From Argyresthia goedartella (Eukaryota; Arthropoda; Insecta; Lepidoptera; Argyresthiidae): a stretch of DNA of 64,000 nucleotides. Positions 19,900-30,891 of this stretch are shown here, piece by piece (the stretch's first letter is position 1; each line of letters begins with the position of its first letter). The notes below the pieces were generated by a model. That model was not told the origin of the DNA. It saw nothing but the letters and a program-made list of their open reading frames with translations, and made no database searches. The translations under genes and the position numbers were made by a program. The DNA is taken from assembly GCA_949825045.1 (NCBI GenBank), contig OX463835.1, positions 21,469,201 through 21,533,200 of the forward strand, read 5' to 3'.

Positions 19900-22800
19900 A
19901 TGACTTATGATAACCATAATTTAAAAATATATTATCAGAACGCAAGGGGCTTACGTACCAAATCTTCAACTTTTTACCGCAATAATTGTATGAGTCATTA
20001 TGATATTATAATGATCACCGAGACTTGGTTAGTCGAGAGAATCAAGGATTCGGAGTTGTTTGATGGGAGGTATGTGGTTTGGCGCAGGGACCGGGACTGC
20101 AGTGTAACTAATCAGAAGTATGGAGGTGGTGTTTTGATTGCCACACGGAGGGATCTTACGATCACGCCGCAGCCCGCCTTTCATTCTAGCGCCGAAGATT
20201 TTTGGCTAACTTTGACCCTTAGTAATAAACCCAATTCATCGACTAGCATTCATATATGTGTTGTTTATTTATGCGGCCAAAAACTGGGATTCAATTTTTC
20301 TCAGCAAGCTCAGCACTTTTTTAATAGTTTGGAATCGTTGTTAATTGAAAATCCAGACCATAAATATTTGATTGTAGGTGATTTTAATTTGAGCAATATA
20401 CGTTGGACTCCTAGTATTAATACTGATGGCGCTTTTGACCCTGGTAACTATGTCTCACATGATGAAACCCATTTAGTGGATTCCGTTAACCTTTTGAATA
20501 TAAATCAGTATAACGGAATTAAAAACGCGTATAATAAAATTCTCGATCTAGTTCTCTCGACGGATTATGTCTCGGTATTCGATTGTAGTAATGATTCCCT
20601 TGTTCCAGTCGATCCCCTCCATGGGGCGCTTTTTGTATACTGCCTTTGAGTGACCATGATGTGCTAGATCGGCCACCTCTTAATAAGTTTTTGTTTTTCA
20701 AGGGTGACTATGATTCTATTAATAGTGAAGTGGCTAATATTGATTGGGATACGGAGTTAAGTAATCTTAACCTAGAAGAGGCATCCAATTATTTTTATAA
20801 TTTTTTCAATTATTTAAGGAATAAATACATTCCACACAAAATTGTTACTACTAAAACCTACCCTCAGTGGTACTCCAAAGCCTTAATAAGGGTTATTAAA
20901 GATAAACATAAATATTTTATTAAATCCAAATTATATGAGAATTTATCAGACATAGATAGATAGATAGATAGATAGATAAACGTTTATTGCATCAAAGCAG
21001 CACACATACAAATTAAAAGTGATACGGAGGTGCAACTATAAAATAACTTAAATGAAAGCAAAGTTATGAAAAAAAACTCATAACATTATTACTAAAACAA
21101 TAAAACAAAAAGAAGAATATAGGTCGGTATGTAGGCGCGCTGCATTGACGCGAAAAGGTCAAAGCTCAGTGTTTATTGCTCGTTAAGAGCAGCACTGGTT
21201 TTCAGCCCTCACCTAGGAGACGCAGAGACTCAGCAGTTACATCCGAATGTGAATGTGAATGAAAAGAATAATAATAAAAAAGTGTCAGAAATAGATATAT
21301 ACTTACAAGTGTTTAAAGATGTGGAAATAAATAAATACATTGCACATAAATATGTTTCAGTACTTTCATGAGTAGGATAGTACAAAATATACATGAAGAT
21401 TAAATAAATAGGTATATAAGTATATTATGCCACGTGAGTAGTGAGTAGCAGAATGGGTATAGTGTGAATATGTTTACTAAAATCATAAGATATCTAACTA
21501 AAAAATATATGAAAATGGCAGAGGTAGCCCGACTATCCAATGTTGGAAAGAGAAATTCCTAGTTTTTGCTTTTGAATCAGGTGCGACTTCAAATGTATAC
21601 ATACATTTGACACAATGACATACATACATTTAATTTGCTAAGGGACAGGGTGAGATCGTTAGAAGAATCATGTTATAATAAATATATAAACTCGGTTGAG
21701 AATTCAATCTTAAAATGTCCTAAATTTTTCTGGTCTTATGTTAACTCAAAATTTAAAAGTAACGTGATGCCTAGCAGCCTCAAATATGGTAATGAAACAC
21801 TCAATTCAGGCGATTCTATCTGTAATTCTTTTTGATCGTACTTCCAGTCCAACTTTTTAAATCAATCTCAATCTTCTAGTAGGCACGACGTGTCCGGTGA
21901 CGATTGCTCTGATACGGTGTCTAACATTTTTTCTATCTTTATAGATATTAAAGAGGTGATCAATTTGTCGAAGAAACTAGATCCCTCTAAATCTGCTGGA
22001 CCAGATCATTTGCCAGCCATCTTTTTGATAAACTGTGCAGATACTCTTTCGGTGCCAATATCAATATTATTTAGAAAATCTATTGCCTCTGGTACTGTCC
22101 CTAATATCTGGAAACAAGCTTTTATCACCCCTGTGCATAAGAAAGGTCCGAAGACTTAATAATCTAATTATCTAATTATCGCCCTATATCTAAACTCTGC
22201 ATCGTTTCCAAAGTGTTTGAAAGGATCATCTATAATCAATTATATGGAGCATTGAAACAGACTTTTAGTGATACGCAGCACGGTTTTCTCAAGGGTCGCT
22301 CCACAGTTTCCAACCTCGTATTATTTAACAATGCCTTGACGGTTGCTATGGACGGTGGATTGCAGGTTGATGTCGTTTACACCGATTACAGTAAGGCATT
22401 CGATAGGATTCAGCACGACCTCCTGTTAAGTAAATTATCTAAAATTGGTATTAGGGGTGACCTACTGCGGTGGTTTGCTTCCTATATTGACAATCGCTCA
22501 CAGGCTGTTGTTATTAATAATTATATGTCTAGTTGGGTTAATGTTCCTAGCGGTGTGCCACAGGGGTCCTTGTTGGGTCCGTTACTTTTTGTGTTATTTG
22601 TGAACGACATTGACTTGTGCTTTAACTTTGCCAGGTTGTTATGCTTCGCTGACGACATGAATATTTCTGCCAACATAAGCTCAAATGCCGATGCTGAAGC
22701 TATGCAAGCAGATCTGTTCCGTTTAGAACACTACTGCGATGTCAATCGGCTTGACCTAAATCCTTCCAAATGCAGTATTGTCTCCTTCTCTCGTAAAAAG

Positions 22801-23429
22801 AATCCACTTTTCTTTAATTATATTGTGAAGGGTGAGACATTAAAAAGGGATGCAGTCGTTAAGGATTTGGGAGTCATCCATGATGCTAAACTGACATTTA
22901 ATGCCCATGTTGATAGTATTATAACTAGAGCCTCGAGGGCTCTGGGTTTTGTGATGCGTTCCTCAAGAGACTTCAAAAAAGCTAAAACTTTGAAAATTCT
23001 TTATTGTACGTACGTTAGAAGTAATCTTGAGTACGCTTCACAGGTTTGGAGTCCTCGCTACAATATTCATATTAACCGGATTGAAAATATTCAGCGTAAA
23101 TTTATGCGTTATCTCTGTTATCGGACTAAATTTAAATACAACTCAGACGCGAGGTTGCAGATTTGGTATTCCTTCTCAAAATTACCTCTAATGTCATTGA
23201 TTGCTCTGAATTACTTGCTCAATTATCATTTACAGCGCCCCGTAGGCTATTGCGTCGTAATGCGCTATTCTCGCTCCCTAAGTCAAACACTAACTACAGA
23301 CAAAATACGTTCCTCTGGCGTGCTTGTCAGAGATTCAACAATCTGCGTGGAGATATTGATCTTGACCTGTTTAGCACTGATGTTAATCCAGCGAAGAGAT
23401 CACTGTACCGAGACTTTTTATATGACTAG
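19900..23429 (+). pseudogene. LINE ORF2: endonuclease and reverse transcriptase, broken
   Basis: Endonuclease at 19900-20640 (YYQNARGLRTK; ITETWL; IVGDFNLSNIRW). A frame change near 20640 moves to SDHDVLDRP, the end of the endonuclease. Coding stops at 20951 with a foreign insertion and resumes at 21635 (LRDRVRSLEESCYNKYI). A stop at 21832 and a break near 22160 follow. The reverse transcriptase (22213 on) has VYTDYSKAFDRIQHDLL, SGVPQGSLLGPLLF and the catalytic LLCFADDMNIS. Near 23160 the frame shifts again; the true C-terminus is 23163-23429 (CSELLAQLSFTAPRR ... YRDFLYD). At least five breaks, so not functional. Confidence 0.82.
20951..21630 (-). mobile_element. 3' end of another retroelement with (GATA)n tail
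   Basis: Breaks the LINE frame between IDR and LRDRV. Read on the minus strand it ends with a polyadenylation-like TGCAATAAACG followed by (TATC)n, seen as GATA repeats at about 20954-20979. No coding frame in the ~680 bp, so probably a 3' UTR fragment of a LINE or a SINE-like derivative. A clean target duplication is not evident. Confidence 0.55.
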
Positions 23430-23705
23430 AATGGCTAAGTATTTCGACTTTCTGTTATTTATTATTATTATTTTTTTCTTTTTTAACGTGACTTGTTACT
23501 GCATGTCATGTTACAACTATAGCTATGTATAATTCAAACTAATTCTGTTATTTAAGAGTGCTTTAACTGTTTTATTTGTTTATTGTGTCTTTTTGTCGGC
23601 GAAAACCTATAATTGGCTTTTTTGTTTTTATATAAGATTCCTATTGTTAATTTAAAGATAGCTGTTGGTTTTCCAATGTTGATAAAATAAAAATAAAATA
23701 AAATA

Positions 23706-25080
23706 GTTTTTTCTTTGTCGAAACACTCGAAGTCGGATTCTCGGCAAAAGGCTGCCACACTTTTATTCTTACAGACCATTATGCCTAAAAATTTGTGGTA
23801 AATTTTATAATAATATGTAAAACGTTGGTAGAAAACGCAATGTGCTACTTGCCACTAGTGTGTGGGATCCCGCTCCGGTACCTGTCACTCTGGCACCTGT
23901 GTGTGGCGTGCCCGTCTCCGGTACTGCTGTAAAGGGTTTTATTTTGCTTCCGTTGCAGCACTCATGTTAGTCCGATCTCTTTCTAACCTATTCAAATTTG
24001 CACATAAAAGAACAGGCTTTATAATGAATGAATGGTTTTATACTCTGTGGTCTTCATTTCTCAATAAAACTGACTTTTAAGGGGGCCTATTCTTGTACCT
24101 ATTGAAAAAGTCCTCTATTGATAAATAAATGTATAAAGACTATCTGTGATTGAGATTATTTTAGTTCTATACATTATACCGCATAAATAAAACTAAACTT
24201 TACCGCCAAATCTTGCTTTAATTTAAAAATAATACAGAAATAAGTACAACTTAGGGAGCTTCATATTAAGTAACACATATTAGCTGTAATTAAACTGAAA
24301 TAAAGGCGTTGTGGAAAGGAAATTCTAACTAGAATAGGAGAATTTCATCAAAAACTAAATATCGGCGCTCAGAATTCCTGATTTGTGGGGTTCCCGCTCC
24401 GGTACCCACCGACACGGCGAAAGTTACAAATTGGAAGCCACAGGCGACTGGTCAATAAAATAATCGATTGTAATTTCATCGTAATCGAACGTAAACGAAC
24501 ATGTTTCAAATTTAACATTAACAACGTCTAAAATTTATGAACTTATCGTAATATCTAAAAAATAATCGCAATAAATTCTATGCTTTACTGAAATCAAAAC
24601 TATCGACGACTGTTATTGTGATATAATGAATATTGATATCCGATACCATTGTAATATTCGATTCGATTATTTTTACACATCGATAAAAGTAGAACAGGAA
24701 TATTTTATATGTGGTCATCTTTCCCTAATCCTTCACAATCCGCCATAATAAAAAAAAATAGTTTTATTTTCGTTGTTCGATTACTGTAAAAGTGGCGAAA
24801 GTATTATTCAAAGTATAGTTATTTCATTATTTTTAGAGCATTTTATTTCAATTCTCCTCATAGTCGATGTGAAAAGTTGTATGTGTCACTCAGGAGCAAA
24901 ATTATTGTCGTTATGGGCGTTTTTTGTTATTTTTTTTTATTTTGATGTTCTTATTGAGATGTTCAACGTCTGCTTGCGGAGTATTGCATTCTTTGCATAA
25001 ATCATTGTTTAACATCCCCAATGATAGATGGGAAGGTATGGGGTAAACTTTTACTTAAGTACTGCCTTCATTTTAGATTA
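23706..25080. other. Non-coding stretch, nothing recognised
   Basis: No gene seen. Two short related GC-rich stretches share the block CCCGCTCCGGTACC (near 23870 and 24390). The remainder is AT-rich unique or decayed sequence. Confidence 0.5.
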
Positions 25081-25115
25081 AGGCCATGTTTTTTTCAAAT
25101 TAATGTTCACCTTTA

Positions 25116-25286
25116 AGAACGAGAATGCGTGATTCACCTCTGTGTGAAAGATGTAGTAAGGAGGATCAGACACTGGGTCAAATTATATTCAATGAATTAG
25201 GGTTAGGTGTCGGAATTTTGCAAAAAACAGCACTTAGTATTGAAGCCAGGGTTGTGGATATTACACCAGTTTTTGTTTCTTTGTAA
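25116..25286 (+). pseudogene. C-terminal fragment of a LINE ORF2
   Basis: Reads RTRMRDSPLCERCSKEDQTL from 25116, the familiar CxxC motif with acidic spacing found after the reverse transcriptase or RNase H of jockey/R1-type LINEs (usual pattern HL.RMG..DSP.CR.C...DE...H). The His expected downstream reads as Gln (TLGQIIF). Nothing else of the element is clear. Confidence 0.45.
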
Positions 25287-25289
25287 TAG

Positions 25290-26833
25290 TCACAGTATTA
25301 CCGAAGTTATCCAAATTAGTATATCCAAAAACATATACAGCATTTCCGTAACGCTTTGTGAATTTGTCTTACGGCATCTGCGCTTATGATGACGTTACTC
25401 TACGACTCGCAGTCAGTCTGAGTTCGGGCGGCCGCTCGATCTCGCAGTCGTGAAAACTGATTTCTTTTAACACCAGTTTAAGCTGTTGAACAATTATAAA
25501 ATATAAAATTACGTGTGTTTAGTGTATAATATATATATATATATTAATGAATAAGGGCTTTGTCAAAGACCAATCTGACAACTTACCTAAAGTTGACTTT
25601 ATTATGGTTGCACAGTATTTTTAGAAAAATAGTGACTACGTGGGTGCTGAATTGCGTGGGTTAAAATTAAAAAAATAAGTAAAAGTTTTTATTGAACCTC
25701 ACCCACTTTGTCCGTCCTAGGTTATCAATAATATTTTTTTATCTAATATTATTCTGTTTATTTCGTCGAAAATAGCTTGGTACCTGATTCTGAGGACTTT
25801 GTGGAAAATTATAAAACGAATTGGATTTCAGTAAGTACAAAAAGCCGCGGCGGGGCTGCGCGGGGCCGCGGCGGGGTCGCGCTGGAGCCGCGCTGCTGCC
25901 GCCGCATTTCCCACGCGCCTCTTTCGGGGCCTCTTTGATCGTCAAATGTCCTACGTAACAACAAGTGCGAGTCAGACTCCGCACGAAGGGTTCCTTACCA
26001 CCGTACAATGGTGTGGAGTGAATAGTTTGGGTGTTACATAGCAAAATGTTTTTTACAAAGTTATTGGTGCGGCGACGTTCATACTCCATGTACTCATGGT
26101 TTACATATAAATAAAAAAACCTTGGCAATTCCGGGTCGGTTTACTTGTAATCTTTGGCTTAAGTCCTATGTATAATATTCTTTATTGCACAGTAAATAAT
26201 GAGTACCTACAAACTTATGAACACTTATGCTCAAAGGCGATATACTATATTTTTTTCATAATTTTAGATGTAGTTTCGGAGATAAGGGGGTATGAATGGT
26301 CATTATTTGCACTTTTTTGATCATGACTTCTAAAGTTATCAAAACTAAAATTTAAAAATAAATATTATTGAATATTTTATAAAGAGCCCTTTTCAGCGAT
26401 TCCCTACATGACTTATTAGTCACGGTGTTTGTTTTTTTTCGTTTCGTCATTTTACCCCCAATTTTTTGTAGGCATATTTTTTTCATATCATCGGTTATCA
26501 GAATAAGTATTTTTGCAGATGATTTCAAGACACGCGAGTGATCCTATAAGAGTTCCTTTTTACCTTTTGAGGTAAGGAACCCTAAAAATTGGACCGCGAT
26601 TTTAAAATGTATCACTTTGAATTAATCAACATAAATGATGCCCTAGGGCGGTAAGCTGACGATGCGCCCGGAAAATGCGTGATTATCGTCAGACAAAAAT
26701 TTCATCGCCGCATTTCACACCTTTCACACGCTTACGTCCAATTTCATTTGTCCAAAACTCGTAACTGCCCATAAATGTCGAGTTTTACAGGAGATAACAA
26801 GTGATATGTAAGTAGGTTTATAATATTAGGTAT
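25290..26833. other. Non-coding repeats: GC-rich patch and lepidopteran repeat ends
   Basis: 25845-25925 is a GC-rich patch (GCCGCGGCGGGG). At 25960-26006 lies an inverted copy of the block seen at 18270-18319 (AGTGCGAGTCAGACTCC; CGAAGGGTTCCTTACC), and at 26551-26588 a direct copy of its start (TTTTTACCTTTTGAGGTAAG; GGAACCCTAAAAA). The two may bound one older composite repeat. No gene seen. Confidence 0.5.
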
Positions 26834-27044
26834 CGTTACGACGATGCACCTATTCGGACAGCCTATTACGTGCTATTACCTACAAACAAAATGATTTACC
26901 TACTAGAATTTGTTCTCTTGAAATACCTAGTTGTACCATGTTCTACCATCTTTTACCTTCTACTTCCTAGTAGCGTAGGTAGATAGCCTGTTTGTAGGTA
27001 GGTAGGTATGTACCCAATAGGCTGTCCGAGTAGATGCGTTGTAG
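26834..27044. repeat. ~210-bp MITE with inverted ends
   Basis: The left arm (about 26834-26897) and right arm (about 26985-27044) are inverted copies. Shared blocks are TCGGACAGCCTATT and CTACAAAC/ATGCACCTA-like stretches, with the right arm reading AATAGGCTGTCCGAGTAGAT. The centre is TACCT/AGGTA-rich. No coding capacity. Confidence 0.55.
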
Positions 27045-28117
27045 GATACCTACCTAGTGGTGGTAGTACCTAGGTAGTTAAGATAGATTCGTAGAAGGTA
27101 CATGGTATCTTGTCGTGGGGAAATTCGTTTTGAATTAGTACCATGATTGTTTAACTGTTTATATGAACAATACGAGGAAAAGAAAAGATATTTCATACTT
27201 CAATTATCCCAAGGAGTCACTAGGTAAGTAAATGAATACCAGATAATACCTATCGCACAAACCCTGTTATTTAGTTAGAATTGGGTGCATCTTCCAATAA
27301 TTTGTTGTTTGGTTTCAAAAATAATTGAACTCACGAATTTTTGTCAAATCTCGCTATTTTTTGGCGGTGTATTGATTAACTAAAGCTCAATCAATAAGAA
27401 AAATTGACACTTGGAAGCCAAAGTGGCTATGTCCTCTAGAGTCAAAATCCCGCCCACTATGGGGCGGTGCGATCAAAGGAGATTAGTAACTACCTTTGCG
27501 CTCCCGCCCGACACATGAGTAAAGAAACTGAACAGAGACAAAGATTCATACAACCACGCCATCGTCGTAGGTAACCTATGAAAATATTTGCTGTTCGGTT
27601 TCCGAATAGTCATTTGCATATATATGCATATATTAATGGCAATATTCCCATAAAGGGGTAGCCAGAGCTGCAGGATCACGTAAGCAATCCTAAAGCCACG
27701 TTCAGCAATTTAGTTTATTCTCTTTTGCCATCCCTACTAAAATAGGTAAGAATTTTGCACGCTCCTTCAAAGGTTTGTCTCTGTTCCTATTCCCTACTCC
27801 TGCGCGCCCAACCGCCCCGCGCCGCGGCCGCCCAACTGTCGTCGACCAGCGCGAGAGCCGCCGCAGTTTGAGCGTGGGTCCAGCGCGATTTGCGCGCGGC
27901 TACCGCGCCGCTTTCGGTGTGACGGGTTTCATCGGATTCCCTGTATTACAAATTAGTTGTTGCCGCCGCGGGCCCGCGCCACGCCCGCCCCTCGGTCGCC
28001 CCGCGTTTGGTATGGCGAGGCCTTTAAAGAGACGAGTAGCTAGCAATAATGTGGGCCAAGAATCTGGAATATCGTGAAGTTAGCTGAAGAAGCCTTTTCA
28101 TTTATAACCCCTCAGGA
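27045..28117. other. Non-coding stretch with a GC-rich island
   Basis: 27795-28020 is strongly GC-rich (CCGCGGCCGCCC, GGGCCCGCGCC) in an AT-rich setting. A frame across it (MARPLKRRVASNNVGQ from 28012) is short and unsupported. It might be the head of the decayed transposon whose tail follows at 28118, but I cannot show this. Confidence 0.4.
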
Positions 28118-28306
28118 TTGGCCAAACCGTGTGAACACGTAAAAAATTTAGAAGACAAATTGTATGAACATGATGGTTGCATGGATCATTTTACTGATAG
28201 ATTGATAATTGAAGTAGAAGATGACAGCAGCACAGATTCGGATACGACAGTTGATTATTCAAGTGACTGTGATATGTCTGGAATCGTTCCTATCGACCAT
28301 AATTAG
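28118..28306 (+). pseudogene. IS630/DDE_3 transposase, C-terminal tail
   Basis: Reads CEHVKNLEDKLYEHDGCMDH, then FTDRLIIEVEDDSSTDSDT, which parallels the last ~60 residues of the transposase at 16051-17505 (CAHVKNIENEYLKKDIYLDE; acidic Ser/Asp tail). Only this end remains; no catalytic residue is present. About 600 bp downstream, 28885-28930 resembles the subterminal sequence of the element at 625-1354, so this may be the right half of a related element. Confidence 0.6.
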
Positions 28307-28309
28307 TGT

Positions 28310-29380
28310 CAAAAATAAAATCAATAAATAATATAAAATTTTAATTGTGACATCATTTACAACTTCCTATAAACTTATACCGTCTTACCACAAAAAACTT
28401 TAACCATTGTTTAACACATGATTATAAAAATCGTTACCACAAAACTGATTTTAGCGTCTTAGCAGGGATAGGCATGGCTTATATTATGTGATCAATTTAA
28501 GCAACCGAGAAAGCTTGTTTAGTGAGTGTCTTGTTTGTCAAGATGGCGGAATTATTGACCAGCTGTTCTGCTATGTTGGTTTTGTTTACGAAAAAGCGGT
28601 TTTTACTCCATTAAAGTCCAAGTTTTATCGTGAGGAAACCTTCATATCTCCATAGGACATCGTGGGGAAACATCCTTAGTGGCTGCGATGGGCTATCCCC
28701 CTGTCATGCAAAATGGACTTAATTATCTAAAAGTGGGCACAACTGTGCCTCTGCCACCCCGTATCGAAAAAGCATAAAGCTCTATATCATCCAATGATGA
28801 AATTTATGGTGGGCTACTGGGAGACAGTGTATACGTCGCGCGACACGTTATGAGCGGCGGCCTTGAAGCAGTAGTCGCTTTTCAATAGCTGTACATATGC
28901 GCAGTAATTCCTGCTAACGTCGCCCAGCGCTCTTAACTTACTTATACTATGGGATAAAATTTGTACATCTGCTACCGGTGTGCCCATCCACTATAAAAAC
29001 CATACTAGCCGCAAGCCACAGCAATCTTGGGAGAAGTTTCATCTGCCTGAGATCTACTCAACCATTCCAACCATCCAGGGCGGTCGCTCAAGCTGGAGTT
29101 GGTGCAGGAGTTAGGCCAGTTTGTGAAGGAGATAAGCCGGCTTTTCACTTTGGGATGTAATGAATTATGTTATAAGATGCAGGCAGATACACGAAGACAG
29201 TGGCGCCGGTGCCAGTGAGACTGGTAGCCAATACTGGCCTCATGTCAATCTAGCTAGACGGGTGCTCTATTCACCCCAGCAATCACAGACAGCACTGGAT
29301 TGGCTTGATTTTATAAGGCCAATACAAGGTTTTTACAAGGCCAACACCAAGCCAGCCAGCACTGGCCTCGGGTAAACCAA
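28310..29380. other. Non-coding stretch, repeats of unknown origin
   Basis: No gene. 28885-28930 (TGTACATATGCGCAGTAATT) resembles the inverted left end of the element at 625-1354. 28731-28770 shares GTGGGCA...TGCCACCCCGTAT with 8466-8500. The palindromic block CAGCACTGGCCTC and variants recur between 29200 and 29370. Confidence 0.45.
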
Positions 29381-29383
29381 GCT

Positions 29384-29469
29384 TAACATCTCAAGTTGTG
29401 AAATAAATATTGCTTGCCAGTCTTTCTAGTGCCCGTTCAGCAATATTTATTTTACATCTTGAGATGTAA
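29384..29469. repeat. Strong hairpin: 31-bp arms, 24-bp loop
   Basis: Arms 29384-29414 and 29439-29469 are inverted copies with about two mismatches (cores ACATCTCAAG and AAATAAATATTGCT). The structure could be the fold of a small MITE or a transcribed hairpin. No flanking duplication was identified. Confidence 0.7.
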
Positions 29470-29829
29470 TCTATATTAGATTATATCCCATAGTGAAAAG
29501 CTGGCTTTATTCATTAAGGACCCCTGGAATGAAAGGAAATAAAGCGAAGCAGTAATAACACCACATTTTGATATCAACATTTTTAATTTGTTTATTAACA
29601 ATTTCTTTAATATCGCCAATTCCTTGAAAGATTTTCTATCTCCATTATTAATGTTTCTATCTGAGGGATTAATGTTTACACCACAATTCATGTTCATCTT
29701 CTATCACATTTGTGGGTTTTTATTTCCATATTTGATTCAAGTATGTATGGCGGCTTTGCTGGTGCTGAAAAGACAAGATTTCAATTAAATTATACCAACA
29801 ATGCTAAGGTAGAGGTGGACTCGACACTT

Positions 29830-30055
29830 GGTTAGAAGGGATGACGGACAGTGGACCGTAGCGATAGGAAATACAAGGGGAAAGATAGGGCCATCCAGTG
29901 GGCATTGTCCGACGATATTATCAAGTCAACATCTCTCTGCTTGCAGTTGGCAAAGAACTTTGGAGACTGGCGCGATAGAAGAGACTTGTCTTTGATCGAC
30001 TTGACTCACTAACCAAGAGGCCTATGCCCAGAAGTGGGTTGATGTATGGTGAAAA
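29830..30055 (+). pseudogene. Decayed LINE 3' end
   Basis: Ends with AAGAGGCCTATGCCCAGAAG and TGGGTTGATGTATGG, which resembles the very common lepidopteran LINE ending (GGAGGCCTTTGCCCAGCAGTGGG). Upstream, short peptide resemblance to a LINE C-terminus (W.DRRDLS) with no long frame. The assignment relies on that ending. Confidence 0.5.
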
Positions 30056-30059
30056 CGAT

Positions 30060-30564
30060 TATGCAGATTTCTTACCTTTTCTGTTACGAAATCCTGGAAA
30101 ATTAGGTGTTGTCTTGTTGATCGTCATCACTACCCAGAGTAAGTGCATGGCGGGCAGTAAGATCCAAGAATTTCCTTTCCTGAGCAAGCGATAAATAATA
30201 ATATCCCGAACCAAAACAAACAAATTGTCTGACAAACTTTCAGTGACAGTTCCGTGTGTCGTTCCGTTCCGTTTCGCTGCTTATTTTTTAGTCGTGTTTG
30301 ATAAAAGTACTAAAGTGAACGGTTTTTCTGCACAAAAATAAGGATTTACCACTACTTTACCTAACCATGTTCTATTACTAGGTTAGGAATTACATTAAGC
30401 ATAAAGTTTTCCATCAAATTATGTATTAATTCTTATGTTATTCGCGTAAAATGAAACTATGAAAGTTTTTTAAACAAAATTATTATCTAAAGTGATCGCT
30501 CGCTAATGAGGGATTTTTAAAAAAAAAACTTCGGAGGTTCCAAATTTGTCAATAGATGTCGTTG
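30060..30564. other. Non-coding flank before the ISL2EU element
   Basis: No gene or repeat that I can name. Contains GT-rich segment GTGTGTCGTTCCGTTCCG at about 30254. It may be unique host sequence. Confidence 0.35.
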
Positions 30565-30600
30565 AAAAGTCGTGGCTTTCACAGCCAGTTGCCAGATCAA

Positions 30601-30835
30601 AAATTTGTGTTCTGTGGCTGATGGTGGCTGGTCTGTGATGTGTCAAACCGTTTCTCCTGTGGTTACGCGATGTTTTGTTTTCCTGTTCTCCTCTGTTTTG
30701 TGACTATTACGACGACCCTGGCTATTCTTTCGGACTCTTGTAGCTCCTTCCCTCGACTGACCTCCGCGTGCACCCTGGACATTTGCTTGCCATTACGATT
30801 GACCCCTGCCTGTGTATTGGACTTCGATTTTGTCA
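30601..30835 (+). repeat. ISL2EU left terminal inverted repeat
   Basis: Starts AATTTGTGTTCTGTGGCTG and includes TTTGTTTTCCTGTTCTCCTC and TTGGACTTCGATTTTGTCAT; matched in reverse at 35472-35701 with few differences. The transposase ATG lies 57 bp inside it, so the repeat probably carries the promoter of both genes (inference). Confidence 0.85.
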
Positions 30836-30891
30836 TCACGATACCTTCGCGAGCACCCTGTGTTGATGCTGTTCGACAGACTTTGGTTACC

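Larger units (their letters stand above)
19900..23705 (+). mobile_element. Jockey/CR1-like LINE lacking ORF1, with AAATA tail
   Basis: An APE endonuclease and a reverse transcriptase but no RNase H and no Gag-like ORF1. The 3' end is a short (AAATA)n-type tail at about 23680-23705, after a ~250-bp 3' UTR. The element is interrupted at 20951-21630 by another retroelement end. The missing ORF1 suggests 5' truncation or a boundary upstream that has decayed. Confidence 0.75.

Noticed and set aside
25739..26128. 129-codon minus-strand frame with Pro/Arg-rich stretch
   Set aside because: The composition is produced by the GC-rich patch, and the rest overlaps a repeat. No recognisable domain.
27775..28077. 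100-codon plus-strand frame
   Set aside because: Open because of GC-rich sequence without stop codons; no conserved motif.
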